A stretch of 64,000 nucleotides of DNA from NCBI GenBank assembly GCA_050084985.1, contig JBITNC010000002.1:30628001-30692000 (forward strand), in the 5' to 3' direction. Shown one piece after another: positions 22,560 to 36,395 of the stretch (the stretch's first letter is position 1; every line of letters begins with the position of its first letter). The translations under genes and the position numbers were made by a program. This stretch comes from Nageia nagi. Taxonomy: Eukaryota > Pinophyta. Below the pieces are notes generated by a model that searched no databases, had not been told where the DNA came from, and saw only the letters and a list, made by a program, of their open reading frames with translations.

Positions 22560-23020
22560 TATGGCATACCACATTTTTTCAATTATTTTTTTCTCTAATA
22601 TTTTGAACTTTCACAAGATTCCCTTTAGCTTAAGTAAGCCTTGTTTGGAATTCATAAAGTTCACAATCATAGGATTGAAGTTATTCTCAATAACTAAATT
22701 CAAATCAAAATGTGAATTTGGAAATTTTTCTTTAAATTATGGAATATATTTCAACCTATTCCATTCTTTACATCCATGTTGTATCAGTTCATCGAGTTAT
22801 TTTCAGTTAGGCAACATACTAGGGTCAGCATGTAACCAACCCATGATCAGTACACAACAAACTGAAAAAGCACTTACCATGCCACCAACTTATTGGTCTA
22901 TCAATGCAAAATATATGTTTATATTAGAAACACATTTCTTATTTAAACTAGTTAAACAACATTCTTCCCATGTGGCCAAAATAATGCCACTACATTCACC
23001 ATCATCTTCCTTTGCATGTT
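22560..23020 (-). pseudogene. Unidentified coherent reading stretch, joined to copia RT
   Basis: Minus strand reads, with few stops, EDDGECSGIILATWEECC (about 22960-23010), then after gaps KEWNRLKYIP (about 22740-22780) and FPNSHFDLNLVIENNF (about 22680-22730). The composition looks coding, unlike the neighbourhood, but I do not recognise a family. It follows directly on truncated copia RT at about 23020, so it may be a host-gene exon next to a deletion point or an unfamiliar element. Low certainty. Confidence 0.3.
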
Positions 23021-24160
23021 CTTCCTCATTATCAACTCCAAATTTTTGAGTGAAACCCTTGGCTACTAACCTTGATTTGAATTTCTCAATCTCTTCAACT
23101 GAGTTATATTTGACCTTATAAACTAATTTATTTCCAACCACATTATGTTTATTAGGATAAGAAACCAAATTCCAAGTTTTGATTCTTCATTAGAGCCTCA
23201 TACTCCACATTCATTGCATTCATCCAGCACTCATACTTTGAAGCTTCTTTGTAGGATGAGGGCTCATTCTTGCAATAAATTTTGGAAAATAAATATTTAT
23301 TAATAATCATACTCCTTATTGTCCTTTGTGTTGGATATTTTTGTTCCTTAGGTGACAAATTCATACTAACATCCAACCAGTTAGGAGAAATAGAGGATTC
23401 ATCACCCTCATCAAGGTTATCATAATAAGTAGAATCTTCAAGAAGTTCATTGAAATTAACATCCCTTAACATAAAAACTACTTGGAAAGAAGGTTGGTAT
23501 AGCCTATACCCTCTATGCTTATTGTTATAGCCCACAAAGATGCACTTTTTAGATCTCTTATCAAACTACTTCCTCTTCTCAAAAACAACAAAGATATAAG
23601 TATCGCAAATAAAGACCTTAAGTGAGAGATGTTATATTTATTTCTTTTCCATGCCTCATATGGATTTTTACCTTCAACTACTTTTGTAAGACACCTATTC
23701 AAGATGTATATTGTAGTATTTATAGCTTCACCTCATAATAAGCTAGGAAGATCTCCCATCATGCATCTTGCCATTTCCTAAATGGTTCTATTCTTCCTTT
23801 CAGCTACACCATTCTATTAAGGAGTGTAATGGATATTAAATTGCCTCTTGATTTCATACTTGTTACAAAAAATATTGAATTTATTATTATTATACTCATC
23901 ATTATGATTTTGAATCCAAATTGGTTTTCTATCAAGGCTTTGAAATCCTTTAAACTATCAAAGGTTTGATCTTTGTGCTCTAAAAGATAACCAAATGTCA
24001 TCTTGTTAAAGTCATTTATCAAGGTTAATATATAAGACACTCCCCTAAGTGACTTAGTTAGGAACAAACCCATCAAATATGAATGCACAAGATAAAAAAG
24101 GTTAGTTGCAATTGTTGCCTTATCTTTTGCAAATATATAAGCTATCATAAGAAATGGTTT
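23021..24160 (-). pseudogene. Copia C integrase to RT fragment
   Basis: Read from high coordinates: FAKDKATIAT.. LVHSYLMGLF (integrase first Asp position changed from HSD to HSY), GVSYILTLINDFNKMTFGYLLEHKDQTF, AYEAWKRNKYNISHLR, GYNNKHRGYRLY, and the RT entrance KEASKYECWMNAM and YKVKYNS..KFKSRLVAKGFTQKFGVDNEE, where homology stops at about 23025. Several frameshifts and stops. The RT palm and RNase H are lost. Confidence 0.85.
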
Positions 24161-24950
24161 ATCTAAAATATGGATAAGCATATTTTAGAAATGTCAAACA
24201 AATTACCTTTACCAACTTTCAAACTCATAGTCATTATTTTGTCTCTAACAACTAATGCACTATTCATAAGAGAATTTCTAAATATATAAATTAATCACTA
24301 AGCCATTTTGATCACAAGATTAGAAGCTATACAAAAATCTTCAAACAAATGCCTTATTTAATATGCCATAAGATAAGATTTACTTGACCATGATCTCTTA
24401 ACTATAGAATCCATAAGTCAACTTCTCTATAGAGACCTACAAATCATAAATAATGCCTACTTGACCATGCTACTAGTCAAGATGCAAATGATGGATGAAG
24501 ATAGCATTAATCCATTAACAAGAATTCAACTTCCATTAATGCATAAATACACTTCCCAGTAATAGAAGTAAATTAGCATTTATCGATAATGGATAAAATT
24601 CCTACTCATGGAAGTAAAGTGGCATAAGGTGAACCTTTTCAGTCATGGAAAAGGGATGAACTACTCCATCAAAAAATTGCAACTATGGAGAAGGGTGAAC
24701 CTGTTCCATCAAAAACAAATCTACAACTATGGATATCAATAAATGCGCTATCATTATTTAGCAAGTGTTTTCATCCAACCAAGGATATAAGAAAAAATTC
24801 ATAATTATATAAACTAATGTGCACATTTTCATCACAATCCATAAAAAATGATCATTAAAAAACATATACATCATTATTGCAAACTTAATGTTTACATCAA
24901 CATGTGCATAAACATATATCCATATATCCAACATTTTATCATCACTAAAT
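24161..24950. other. No gene recognised; short imperfect repeats
   Basis: Between the integrase and leader parts of C. Degenerate repeats 'ctatggagaagggtgaacc' / 'gtcatggaaaaggg' occur at 24600-24720. No coding pattern. Confidence 0.4.
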
Positions 24951-26136
24951 ATCACTTAGGGGAGAGTAAGTTGAGATTATTTTTTTATAAATTAAGCCTT
25001 CACTTGGATGGCCTCAAGGAACCTAGGTCCTATAAATCCTCAAGTAGTTCATTTTGGACAGTGATATACTCTTTCAAGGAGAAATACTATTTTATAGTTT
25101 TTCTCCTACGTTATCAAGATAATCTCTGAATGGATACAAAAACATGTGGTGTCATTACACACATGCCTATCCACCTATATGGAGTTAAATCCACACCAAC
25201 AGAGAAATTAGGGGCAACTAAGAAGTACAAAATTTTCACCAATTGGATCATCAGATTAAAAGGCTCCAACCTCCTTTATCCTCACCTCATGGCTCCCCAA
25301 ACAAGTCATGTTGTAGAAAAAACATGCAGATGTGTTCATTTTAGGGGGAAGCAATTTTCAATGCTTACATAATTTTCATATAAAGTAAAAGTTCAAAACA
25401 AATAAAGTGCTTTAAGAAATGAAACTACATCCCACATCATTCATAAGTATGAACCAAAGAGTCCAATGGGTTTTGTTACAACCCGTAATGGATCCTTTTA
25501 CAAAATTTTATTAATTTTAAGTAACAATAAATGAGCTTAAGAGTCCAATGGGTTTTGTCACCACCCCTAATGGATCTCTTTACAAAGGTTCATTATCAAA
25601 AATAAGGAATACTCCCCCTTGTTACTTAAAAAATGGACTTAAAATAATTCCTTATTAGCAATTTAACATCACATTCATAAGTAACTATTTAAGTGAATTT
25701 TATCCAATGACATGTATGAAGTCAAAATAATAAACCATGCATTAAAAAATTTATCCATTTAGCAACATGCATTAGGACAAAAAATAATGCAAAAAATTAT
25801 CTAACTACATGTGAGCAATAAACAAACATTAAGATAAAACAACATTAATCTATGCATACATAGCATTAATCCATTCATGCGTAATTAATTCACACTAATT
25901 CATGCATAAAATTACTAAACTATGCATAATTAATCCACCTTTATCTTAATGGCATGCTAAAAAAAAATCCCTAAAATAACTTGCACTTAAGGTAAAAAGA
26001 TAATATTAGCAAATAAATAACTATTAAATTTTTTTAAAAAACAATTTTATAATTAACCAAAAAAAAATCATACTTATAGTTAAAATAATCCCTCTTTTTT
26101 AAAAAAAAAAATCCATTTTTTTTAAATTTCCTCTTT

Positions 26137-26168
<32 letters not shown>

Positions 26169-26378
26169 TTCACAAAAAATATATATATGTTAAAAAAATT
26201 TAATAAAAATCCTTTAAAATATATTATTGTAGCCTCAAGCAGGGTTGGTTGACAAAGCACTACACATAGCCTTCCAACGGGAGCTAGCTAATTGGGCGCT
26301 TGTTGTGTGCAACCCCAAAGGGGCATGCCGGCTGGGCCATCATGCACAACCTCCCAAAGGGGGTGCATTAGTTGGCCC
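24951..26378 (-). other. Copia C leader, with GC-richer block at 26229-26378
   Basis: 24985-25330 matches the leader of A and D (ttcacttggatg, acacatgcctatccacc, tcacctcatggctcc). 25400-26228 is AT-rich with an AT microsatellite at about 26140-26168. 26229-26378 is GC-rich with repeats of 'caacc(c/t)cc(a)aagggg' and stops at the LTR of D. No gene. Confidence 0.55.
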
Positions 26379-26879
26379 TAAAGGATTTAAACTATATAAT
26401 AAACAACTCTAAACTACCAAGATCTCATAAAAGCTCAAACTCACATGTAAATAACCCAAATAAGAAAATCTATCAAAGATAAATCAAGATGTAAAGTGGT
26501 TCCTCCAACTAGGAGTACATCCACTAACTAGATCTCACTTCATTCACAAATATGAATCTCTTACAATTCTTCTATCTCATCTCCTAAACACTATCCTATA
26601 GCATAGCTTTACTCCATAAATTGGTGTATGATCACAAAGAGGGGCCTTATAGTTATAGGCCAAAATCTCTCTTTGGATCATCATTTTACCCAATGTACAA
26701 AAGCATGACATACACATGCTTTTACCCAAGGGGCATGCTCATGACATGGAGTGTAGGACAAGTTACATTATCATATTCATTTAAATACTTAAGGTATCAA
26801 ATGATACCCTTAAATATTAGTGAACTTACATAGAAGATTATTATAAAACCTTTACAATAATGCATTATACATTCCAACA
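26379..26879 (-). repeat. Copia D 3' LTR
   Basis: 501 bp. The minus-strand start TGTTGGAATG is at 26879; the other end is decayed to TAAAGGATTT (TG to TA). It is followed by the polypurine tract ctccccctt at 26880-26888 in plus-strand reading. Confidence 0.85.
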
Positions 26880-26888
26880 CTCCCCCTT

Positions 26889-27590
26889 AATGCAATATTG
26901 GGATAAAGCAAATAAGAGAGAAAGTAAGAGAGTTCTCTTCCAAACACATACAATGGAAATGAAAAGTTTTTACATATTTGTGAAGTAAGAAAGATCTAGT
27001 TTGAGACTCACTACTTTGCCAAATACAATCATTAACCATAATCAATTTTAATGTACATAAAATAGTCATCCAACTAGAAGTCATGAAGAGTCTCCACAAG
27101 CCTGCATACCTAAGGTAAGTAACCTGCAATCTCAAAGGAACTTGTAAGTCATAAGCAACTCAAAGAACAAGATCAATTAGATGCATCATATTCATATCAA
27201 CAAGGATAGATGAATCACTCAAATGCGATCATGAACTGATCAATGGTGCACTATAAGTCATCACAAAGATGCTATGCCAAAAAATCATAGTCACCTATTG
27301 TATATAAAATATGTGTTAATTATCATTACAAAATAAAGCATGCACATACAAGTTCCTCACATATGGATAATTGAATAGTGCTAAAAGACACATAAGAGTT
27401 TTTCACACATGGATAACTGAATAGTGCTATATTGGCCAATCTTTTTGCTTTTAAAATTTTATACAATAAGTTCCTTATGCAGAGCAAACTTACCATGAAA
27501 GTGCACAACAAAATCAACACTATATAGCATAAAATTCTCCTAGAGGTGAAGTTATCATCACAAATATGAATTCAACACAAGAAATCAAAC
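26889..27590 (-). other. Copia D 3' untranslated region with short repeats
   Basis: Homologous to the 3' region of A and I. Near 27345-27500 there are repeats around 'agttcctcacatatggataa' and 'gttccttatgcagagcaaactt', a degenerate version of A's hairpin array. No gene. Confidence 0.6.
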
Positions 27591-30500
27591 TTAACTCACC
27601 CTTAAAGGTAACTTCACCAACCTAATAGCATCCTTAAGATTACAGAATTGAGCTTTCAAGAGGGGCTTGGCGAACAAATGAATAAAGTTTAAGGTGGATG
27701 GAAAATACTCCAGGTGTATGATGCCATTAAGAAACTTCTCCCTAATAAAATGGGCATGGATTTCCACATGTTTTATTCTTTGATAGAACACAGGATTCTT
27801 AGCCAAAGAAATAATCAATTGATTATCTAAAGAAATCAAAGATGAGCCACCTTGGTCATACCCAATTTCATTCAAAAGATACCTTAGCCAAATGGCTTCT
27901 TGGGTTGTAATAGACATGGCATGGTACTCAACTTCTATGGTGGAAAGAGAAATAGTAGGCTACTTCTTGGAATCCCAAGAGATAGCATCTGAACTAATGC
28001 TAAACGCATACATAAAAGTTGATTTTCTATCATCTAGTTAGAATCTAAGAATCTAGAGAGAACAAATGATGGCAATTTAGAATACTTGAGAAAAAGATCC
28101 TTAGTCCCTACAACATACCTCAAGATTTAATTAACAACATTAAGGTGCTCAACATATGGTTTTTGCATGAATCATGCCATCAAATTCACTGTAAAGGTAA
28201 TATCTAGCTTGGATATAGTCAAATACAAAAGACTACTAATTAATTACTTGTAAGCTATAGCATCATGTAATTAAGAGTTAAAGCTCAAAGAAATAATGAT
28301 TCCAAGATAGACTAGGATCTCAACATATCTACACTCTTCCATTCCAAACGTCTATAAGATGTCTGATATATACTTAGATTAACTAAGATAAATACAATCT
28401 TTGTATTGATACACTTGCATTTCAAGATAGTAGTGCAAGAGATCAAGATCAGTCATTTCAAATATTACCTTAAGTTTGGATATGCACTCTTGAATGATTT
28501 CATCATTGTTTCTAATTATCAAAATATCATCCGCATAAAGGAGAATCAATACCACATCTTTTGCTTGATTGATTACATATATATTAGAGTTAAAAAAACA
28601 CTTGGAGAAACCAATGTCTACAAAATACCCTGAAATCTTTCTGTACCAAGCTTTAGGTGCTTGCTTATTTCCAAATAATGACTTTTTAGCTTACACACAA
28701 AGGACTCTTTGCCTTCCATAATGAACCCTTCTGATTGATTCATAAAGATTTCCACATCTAAGTCACCATTGAGAAATGCATTCTTGATGTCAAGTTGAAA
28801 AACTTTCCATCTTTGAGCTACAAAAAAGAATAAATATAATTCTCACAATAGGCATATTAGCCACAAGAGCAAAGTTTTCCTCATAATTTACATCGTATTT
28901 CTAAGAAAAACCTTTGGCTACTAACCTTGCCTTGTATTTCTTAATATCTCCAACAATATTGAACTTGACCTTGTATATCCACATTCTTCTCATTGGGATA
29001 AGGAACTAAGTTTCAAGTTTTATTTTTTATAAGTGCCTCATACTCCACTTTCATGGCTTCCATCTAGCACTTGTACTTTGAAGCTTCTTTGAAGGTTGAG
29101 GGCTCATGCTTGTTGTAAATATTGAAAAATAAGGATTTGTTAAAGTTATTCTCCTTATTACCTTTTGAATTGGAGAGTTTTGTTCCTAAGGTGACTTATA
29201 TAGATCAATATCTAACTAGCTAGGTGCAACTGAAGAGTCATCTGAATCATCAACATCCTCATTAAAAGTAAATTCTTCAGGAAGTTCATTGAACTTTACA
29301 TCCCTTGAAACAAATATGGCTTTGTAGGATGGATAATAGAGCCTATAGCCTCTACATTGACTATCATAACCTACAAAGATGCACTTTTCAGCTCTTTTAT
29401 CCAACTTTTTCCTTTCCTCAAAGATAATGTAGAAGAATGCTTCACAACAAAAATACCCTAAGGTGTGAAATGTTGGGTTTTCTTCATGATCATGCTTCAA
29501 AAGGATTTTTTCCCTAAATGTTTTTTTTGGGACACCTATTCAAGGTGTAAATAGCAATGCTCATAGCTTCACCCCATAAGAAACTAGAAAGATTAACATG
29601 CATCTAGCCATTTCTATAATTATTCTATTTTCATTTTCAGTAACACCATTTTGCTGAGGAGTGTAAGGAATCATAAAATGCCTCTTGATTCCATACTTAG
29701 CATAATAGTTATTGAAGTCATTACTATTATTTTCTCACCCATTATCTGATCTTAATAACTTAATTTTAAGGTTAGTTTGATTCTCAACAAAGGCATTAAA
29801 AACCTTAAAACTCTCAAAGGTTTGATCCTTGTACTCAAGTAGATACCCAAAGGTCATCCTACTAAAGTCATTAATGAAGGTCAAGATGTAAGATGTTCCT
29901 TCAAGTGACAGTCTAAAATGAATCTATCAAATATGAATACACAAATTGAAGAGGTTGAGATGCTCTTGTTGCCTTTATCTTTTTCAAAATTTTGTTTGTG
30001 CATCTTACCAAGAATGCACTTCTAGAATATACCAACTAAAGGAGAAATTGAAGGAAAACCTTCCACATGTTCTTAGTCTTTCATGAATTGAATACTCTTA
30101 TAGTTAAGGTGTCCTAAACATTGATGCCAAAAGATTGTCTCTAGAACACACTTGTAGCAAGACACATCTTTGATGGAACATGATCTACAATATAGAGATC
30201 ATCTTTTACTAATACTTTAACCAACATGGCAAGTCCTTTCTTAATGCACTAGGGTTGAGATTCAAACTCAAAAGAGTACCATTTTCTACCAATTTGGATC
30301 ATAGAAAGAAGGTTCATCTTAAGCTTAGGAACATAGAGCATATTATCAAGAACCTTTCCATGAATCAACACACTCCTATTTCCTTGAACTTCAAGGGTAG
30401 AGTTATCACCTATCATAATTGCATCTTTTTTATACTTGTAAAAGTTCTCAAATTTTTTCCTTTCAAAGCAAAGGTGATTGGTGTAACCAAAGTCAACAAT

Positions 30501-31522
30501 CTAGTTAGACAAAAAAATGCAAGATATGAAGTAGAGCATCACAACAAAACTAGCTTGAATATTCTTCTTTCTTTTGAAGTTCTTTACATTTCCATTACCT
30601 TTTTTCTTTTCCTCTCTTTTCTTTTTGTAGCAATCAACTTCTTTGTGACCTTAGATGCCACAATAGTCACAATTACCATCAAACTTTTTCTTAAGATATG
30701 GATTGTTTATTTTGCCTTTTCCATCTCTTTACTTGAAGTGGTTACTATTGTTCCTATTGTTGTTGTTATTCTTGTTGTTGTTGTTGTTACCATTGTTCTT
30801 GCTACTATAGCCATTACCTATTTTCTCAAACCTTTTAAAGGAAGAAGGATAAGATTTATTTTTATGGTTGAAATTCTTCTTGAAAGGAGGTTTGGTTGCT
30901 CCAAGAGCAACATTATTATTCTTAGGATAAGAAATCAACATTTTTTATTAAGGTTTTTTTCATGCTTTTAAAGGAGCTTAGAAATTTTATCAAGAGAGAA
31001 TACTTATTATTCATAATAAAGCCTTGTTTTCATAACCATTACAAAGTTTTCAAAGTTTAAAGAATGGCTTTAAGTAATAAATAAGACTATAAACTCATCA
31101 TTGATCTAATTGCACCTTAAAGCAACAAGTTGGGTTCTTAGGTCAATGATTTTATTCAAGTAGGTAGCTACATTTTCATCTTCTCCTTGATGAAATTGAA
31201 GCAACTTTTGAAAAATAGTAAGCCTTTTTAAAAACTTTGAACCAAGGTATATTTGCTTAAGCTTATCTCAAGCTTTCTTTACCAAGTTTGAAGAGAAAAT
31301 CATCAGAAGCATATCATCTAAAACTGCATGAAAGATCATGGAGGTTTTCAACTCATTCTTCATATTGTAATCCTCTAGTGTCTTCTCATCTATAGGAGGT
31401 ACAAGGTTCTCATTCACTATTTACTAAAGCTTCCTTGCCTGTAATTCAACTTTCATCCAAGGTTCCCAAATACCAAAGTTGGAATCATCAAGAATGTGTT
31501 TGGGTAAAAAGGATTCTCCCAT
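27591..31522 (-). pseudogene. Copia D gag-pol, heavily decayed
   Basis: Same domain order as A on the minus strand: gag start ATG at 31522, zinc-knuckle region around 30630-30670, Asn-rich tract at 30730-30800, integrase (about 29550-30020; part as GYDSQCRGYRLY at 29216-29500), RT (about 28100-29000) and RNase H (27591-28100, AIWLRYLLNEIGY..HVEIHAHFIREK open at 27591-27917). Many stops and frameshifts, far more than A, so it is older. Key motifs are only partly readable. Confidence 0.85.
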
Positions 31523-33400
31523 TTGCTACACAAGAATGTAAAAAATAATAAGCATATAATTAACAACATTATATGTTAAGTTTTAACCAAAAATACATTT
31601 TAACACAAAAGATATACATGATTTGTTTCACTAGTTCAAATGTTTTACAACTCAAATAATAATCCATATACCCAAATACATTTCTCATCTCAAAAATCAT
31701 AGATGTAGAGTGACATTATTGAAGCTTGTTTGCTTGTCTAAGAAATTAGGCCTTCACCTAGATGCCTACACAAGAGGGGCCCAAGTACTACCAATCCTCA
31801 ACTAGTTCACCTTGGTCAATATTATACTCTCATAAGGAGAAGTACCTACTATTTTCCCAAGGTTATGATGTTTATTAGATTGGCCAAATTATTAATCTTG
31901 ATTAGATTTCAAGTTGTCCTCCTAGTTTATTAGAATAATCTTTGAATGGATGTACAAACATGTGATATCACTACACATATGCCTATCCACCTATTGGAGT
32001 TATATCCAAACCAACAACAGACTTAGGGGCAATTGAGAAGTACAAACTTTTCACCATTTGGATCATTTGACTTAAAGACTCTAGTACACCTATCCTCATC
32101 TCATGGCTCCCTAAAAAATTCATATTATAGAATGTACATGCAGATGTGTTCATTTTAGGAGGTTGCTCATTTCAATGTTTATGATTTTGCATAAGTAAAT
32201 AAAGTAAAAGTGTTAAACATGAAGTAAAGTGCATAAAATTTAAACATCATCCATTCATAACTTGAAGCCTTAAGAGTCCAATGGGTTTTGTTTACTAACC
32301 CCTAAAGGACATCTTTACATAGGTCCATAATTTGCACAAATTAAATTTGCAAAAAATGATAAATACTTAAGCATAAGAATGCATTAATTTCAAAATTTGC
32401 ATAAGTTAACTTTATAAGAGATGAATACTCAACATGCATCTTTTTAACTTAAGGAATTTAAGTCATAATCAAGCATCTTCAAAAAAAAATTAATTCCTAA
32501 GCATGCATTCGATAAAATTAAAGTAAAAATTTATACAAATTCCCCTCTTTTTACTTAAGGTTTTATCCCTAAAATTTGTATGCTAAAAAAAAATTAGTAG
32601 ATGGATAAATTTTAAGTAAGAATAAAATTCCCCCTCCTTCAACTTAAATATTTATCCTCTAAAGATAGCATACTTAGATTAACTTAGCAAATTTTTGGCT
32701 AAAATTTTTTTTTGTCTAAGTACATTACCATACTTAGAAGTTTTTAATAGAAAATTATACTCCAAAATGACCTTCATGTGGCACATTTTTCTAAAAAAAA
32801 AAATGGGATAGCATTTAAGAGTAATGATGCATATTGTACTCTAAATTAAAGTAATTATGACAATTCTTTAAGTTTGGAGTAAAAGTGTATAAAGGAGATG
32901 GCTTGCAAGCAAATAAAAACTAAATGCCTACCAAAGAAATATATGATTACTTCTAGAGGGCTTGCAAGCAAAAAGGGTCATTAAATGTCAACCCCCCAAC
33001 CCTTGGTAAAAAAACTTTAATGCTAAAATACCATGTAGAATCATACATATATTTTTAAAAAAAAGATCTTTGAGCTAAAAGAAGAGGAAGGTCATGAGGA
33101 GAAGCAGTAGAAGGTCTAGGAGAGAGCGATGAGGAGGAGGATGCCAACAGGGGCCATGGGAAATGAGGAGGCAAGGAGGAGGGTGCCAACAAGGGCCAAG
33201 AGTAATGAGGAGTGCAAACAGGGGCCATGAAAGTGAGGGTTTGTAGGCTCGATTGGCTCCCCACAACATAAGAGAAAAATATAGCAAATAGAACCATAAA
33301 TTAGGCCAAACAACCCATAGCAATGATAAGGGATAAACATAGGGAGATTGGATACTATGCACGTGAGGAGGCTATGCACAGAAGAAAAAATACTCCAACA
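31523..33400 (-). other. Copia D leader
   Basis: Contains the leader block shared with A and C (31740-32300), an AT-rich stretch with A-runs, and a GC-richer purine tract at 33060-33250 ('gaggaggatgccaacaggggcc' type repeats). Open frames at 33055-33379 are produced by that composition and are not genes. Confidence 0.55.
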
Positions 33401-36390
33401 AGGGACTCTTTCATAGAATCCATATCAAATCAATCACTGTAGCTAGCCAACTTAAGTTTGATTACATTTATTTTTGTAATCTCATTATGTTTGATATGTA
33501 AATCTTTGATTATATTTTATAACTGATCATGCAAAAGAGATATAAATTATAGTTTTTCCTTTAAAAATATTTTAATAAATATTATATAAATTAATTAAAT
33601 TGTATTAATATAATAAAAAAAATGAATTCATTGAATTATATAATTAGTTCAAATATCTTAAATATGTATTTAGAAGATGTCAAGAGGTATCATTTTCAAG
33701 GTGCTTATCTCTTATGATGTGATATATAAGATAAATGGTTTAAGAATGGTAGACATATTCCATGTATATAGTTTAGACATTTTAGCTAGTAGTACATGTA
33801 TTTGTAGGTTAAGATTTTGTTGATTCCAAATTCCAATCTATAGCTTCATCATGATATACTTGCCATGAATGGGTTCACCAATTATTAGTTGTAGACCAAC
33901 TAATTTAAGCATTGATGGAAACTTTACAAAGCACTTGTTGATCCATGTAAACAACTAATAATTACTTGTAAAGATAACATCCCCTTATCTCATCTTGATG
34001 TGAGCTAAACCTTATTTCTAATGGAGGCATGTTGATGTAGCCAACACTCATGAAGTACCTTTTAAAAATAAGATTTGATCTAATATCATGTTACTTTATT
34101 GGAACATTCTTTAGGAGGTTTAATCTTTGACCCACCATATTTCTATTGCTAAGTTGTATTCAAAAATGTATTATGTTTGTATAGGCTTAATCAAGGGTCC
34201 ATACCAACTCAATAAGTCTCTTACCAAAATGCTCCTTCACTTAATGATGACCTTTTACTAAATTAATTAATTCTATTTTGAGATGCATATTCTTCAGTTA
34301 TGAAAGTAACCAAACATAAGATATTTTATGAATATCTACATCAACATAATAGTATTGAATCATGATTAACTGATTTTCTAAATCAATAATGAAGTTACTT
34401 AAAGAGTGATTATTTCTTTATTTCATATTATGTTGTTGATCAAAGGTCATCTTCTAAGTAATATTAATCTTGAAGTGATCCATAAAAAGGTTTATAAGAG
34501 AATCAAAATCAATGGTAAACATTTTAAATAATTTGTAGAAGCATGCAAGGGGCATTTATTAAAAATGTTTTTAGAAGCTTAAATATTATCATCAAGAAAA
34601 AACTAATACATAATTTATTAAATTATTAAATATGATGGGCTGGGTTTTTCTTTCTAATAAAGGTCTGAAACTTCAAGGTATAAGCTAAAGCGAATAGGAT
34701 GATGATGGATAACATATCTTAAGAAGTATGCCATAAGGTAATAATAAGAATGATGATTTAAAATCATCTTCTTTACATATCAAATATGGTATTTGATTTG
34801 ATTCATTTCTTATGTTAGATTTGCATTTATTAAAACAAGGTTGTCATATTTGAAGGTTTAGGATTTTCAAATCTAGGGAACATAGGTTTTATGTAGGATA
34901 GAAATGTCAAGCTAGGAAATAGGGTGAGAGAAAATAATAAAGGTTTCAAGTAACATAGGTGACTAATGATAGATAAAATTGTGAGGTTGAAACATAGGAG
35001 GGATAATCATTGTTGTAATATTTTTATAGTGTTTCTTGATCAAGGTAAAAAAATATAACTTAGAACCAAATTAAAAGGCATATGAAGGAAATATACTCCT
35101 AGAAGAGAGCCTATTATAAGTAGGGATAGATTTGGTAGAACTTGAATTATGCTAAAAATAAGGAAGAGTATAGACATAACTTAATCAATGATAGGTTCAG
35201 ATTTAAGAGACTAGTTGAAAAGTGGAAGGATTATTTTAATGTAAGATATCATTGATTTGTAATACGTTAATTGATATATCTTTATTAAATAAAAAAAAAA
35301 CATCATCAAAGAATCTGTGTTACTACTAAAGATAATTTTTGACCTTCTTAGTAACATCGTGGTTATAAATAACTTAAATGTTGGGTTGTGAATCAGGTTT
35401 TTAACTATCATTATGAAGAGGCTCATATTGCTCATTATTGTCTTCATAATCCATTTGAATGTGATAATTTTAATTTTAGATATTTATATGATTTTATCTA
35501 ATATCCTTATGATATTATATTTTACCTTTTAGTCAAACACTTCTCCTAATAAGAATAGGATCTCAGGTATTTTGGGCATTTAGATATAAAACAACTAATA
35601 TTTTACAAATAAATAATTTTAATGAGAAGCATATATAAAACCTAGATATAGACAAGCTCAAGAAATGAAAATAATACTCTTAAAACTAAGAAAGAATTGA
35701 AAAAATTAATTTCATTGAAATATATTAATGTAACCGCAGACTAAGTTATTAAACCTAGGTAATTAATATAACATAGCACGATAATGATAAATTATAAAGT
35801 AATAACAAATGATTAATTTTAATACATAAAAAATAATAAAATGGCTTATTATCATTGATATACTAATATCTTGCCTAATATTTTGTGGACCTACTCTTTG
35901 ATTTCATATACTTTATGACTTTTCTTTTTAGAATTTGCAAGCACATAACTTAAGTATGGTACTAGTCTTGGTAGATTAGGGTTTACTTTGATAATGAGAT
36001 AATATCAACTAATAAATATGTGTAGAATAAAAAACATAATATTTTTTCCCCATTCATGTTAGTCTCCTTCTTCTAGCAAAATTCCTTATTAAGGGATCCA
36101 TTTACTCATAGTATACCTTTATGAGAAGTGTGGTAGATTTTTAGAGTCAATTTGCTTTTTCATATATGGAAATATAAAAAAAAAAATGTATTCAAGTAGC
36201 TCTATCTTTGATTTCTCACTTGTTGATAAAATAGAAATATTCTTTGATGTGTGGTTACATATTTGCGACCAAGAAAATAAAGTGACATGTAGTTTCAACA
36301 TTTGCAATCTTTGTTGGAATATTAGGGAAATGCATCATTGTCTGTCAGTTAAGTAGCTTCAAACCACTGTTCTCAATATCACTCTCGATA
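33401..36390. other. No gene recognised, except a gag remnant
   Basis: AT-rich, stops throughout, no LTR pair. See 34230-34590 for the only recognisable coding trace. Nothing supported at 34600-36390. Confidence 0.4.
34230..34590 (-). pseudogene. Possible gypsy gag remnant
   Basis: The minus-strand translation, with stops, gives FTIDFDSLINLFMDHFKINIT then NNHSLSNFIIDLENQLIMIQ, resembling the 'F..L...F...F......T..(E)SL..FI.R' rhythm of Retrotrans_gag. Short and uncertain. Confidence 0.35.
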
Positions 36391-36395
36391 CCATT

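Larger units (their letters stand above)
23021..26378 (-). mobile_element. Copia element C, truncated, related to A
   Basis: Minus-strand copia remnant lacking both LTRs. Kept parts: start of RT back to the integrase core (23021-24160), an unrecognised spacer, and a leader block (24951-26228) matching A (8440-8840) and D (31740-32130). Gag, protease and the N-terminal part of integrase are missing. Confidence 0.65.
26379..33400 (-). mobile_element. Copia element D, related to A, 5' LTR missing
   Basis: Minus-strand copia element with 3' LTR (26379-26879), polypurine tract, 3' region, a much-decayed gag-pol (27591-31522) and a leader up to about 33400. No 5' LTR or primer-binding site is visible beyond the leader, so the element is truncated. 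Its LTR belongs to the same family as the solo LTR at 40234 and the LTRs of I. Confidence 0.8.

Noticed and set aside
22561-23049. 162-codon plus-strand open frame
   Set aside because: Opposite strand of copia C RT start and the unidentified minus stretch; no domain.
30255-30971. 238-codon plus-strand open frame
   Set aside because: Antisense to the Asn-rich and zinc-knuckle part of copia D gag; the hydrophobic residues arise from reading that low-complexity sequence backwards.
33055-33379. Pro/Leu-rich minus-strand frames
   Set aside because: Produced by the purine-rich repeat in the leader of copia D; three overlapping frames, none conserved.
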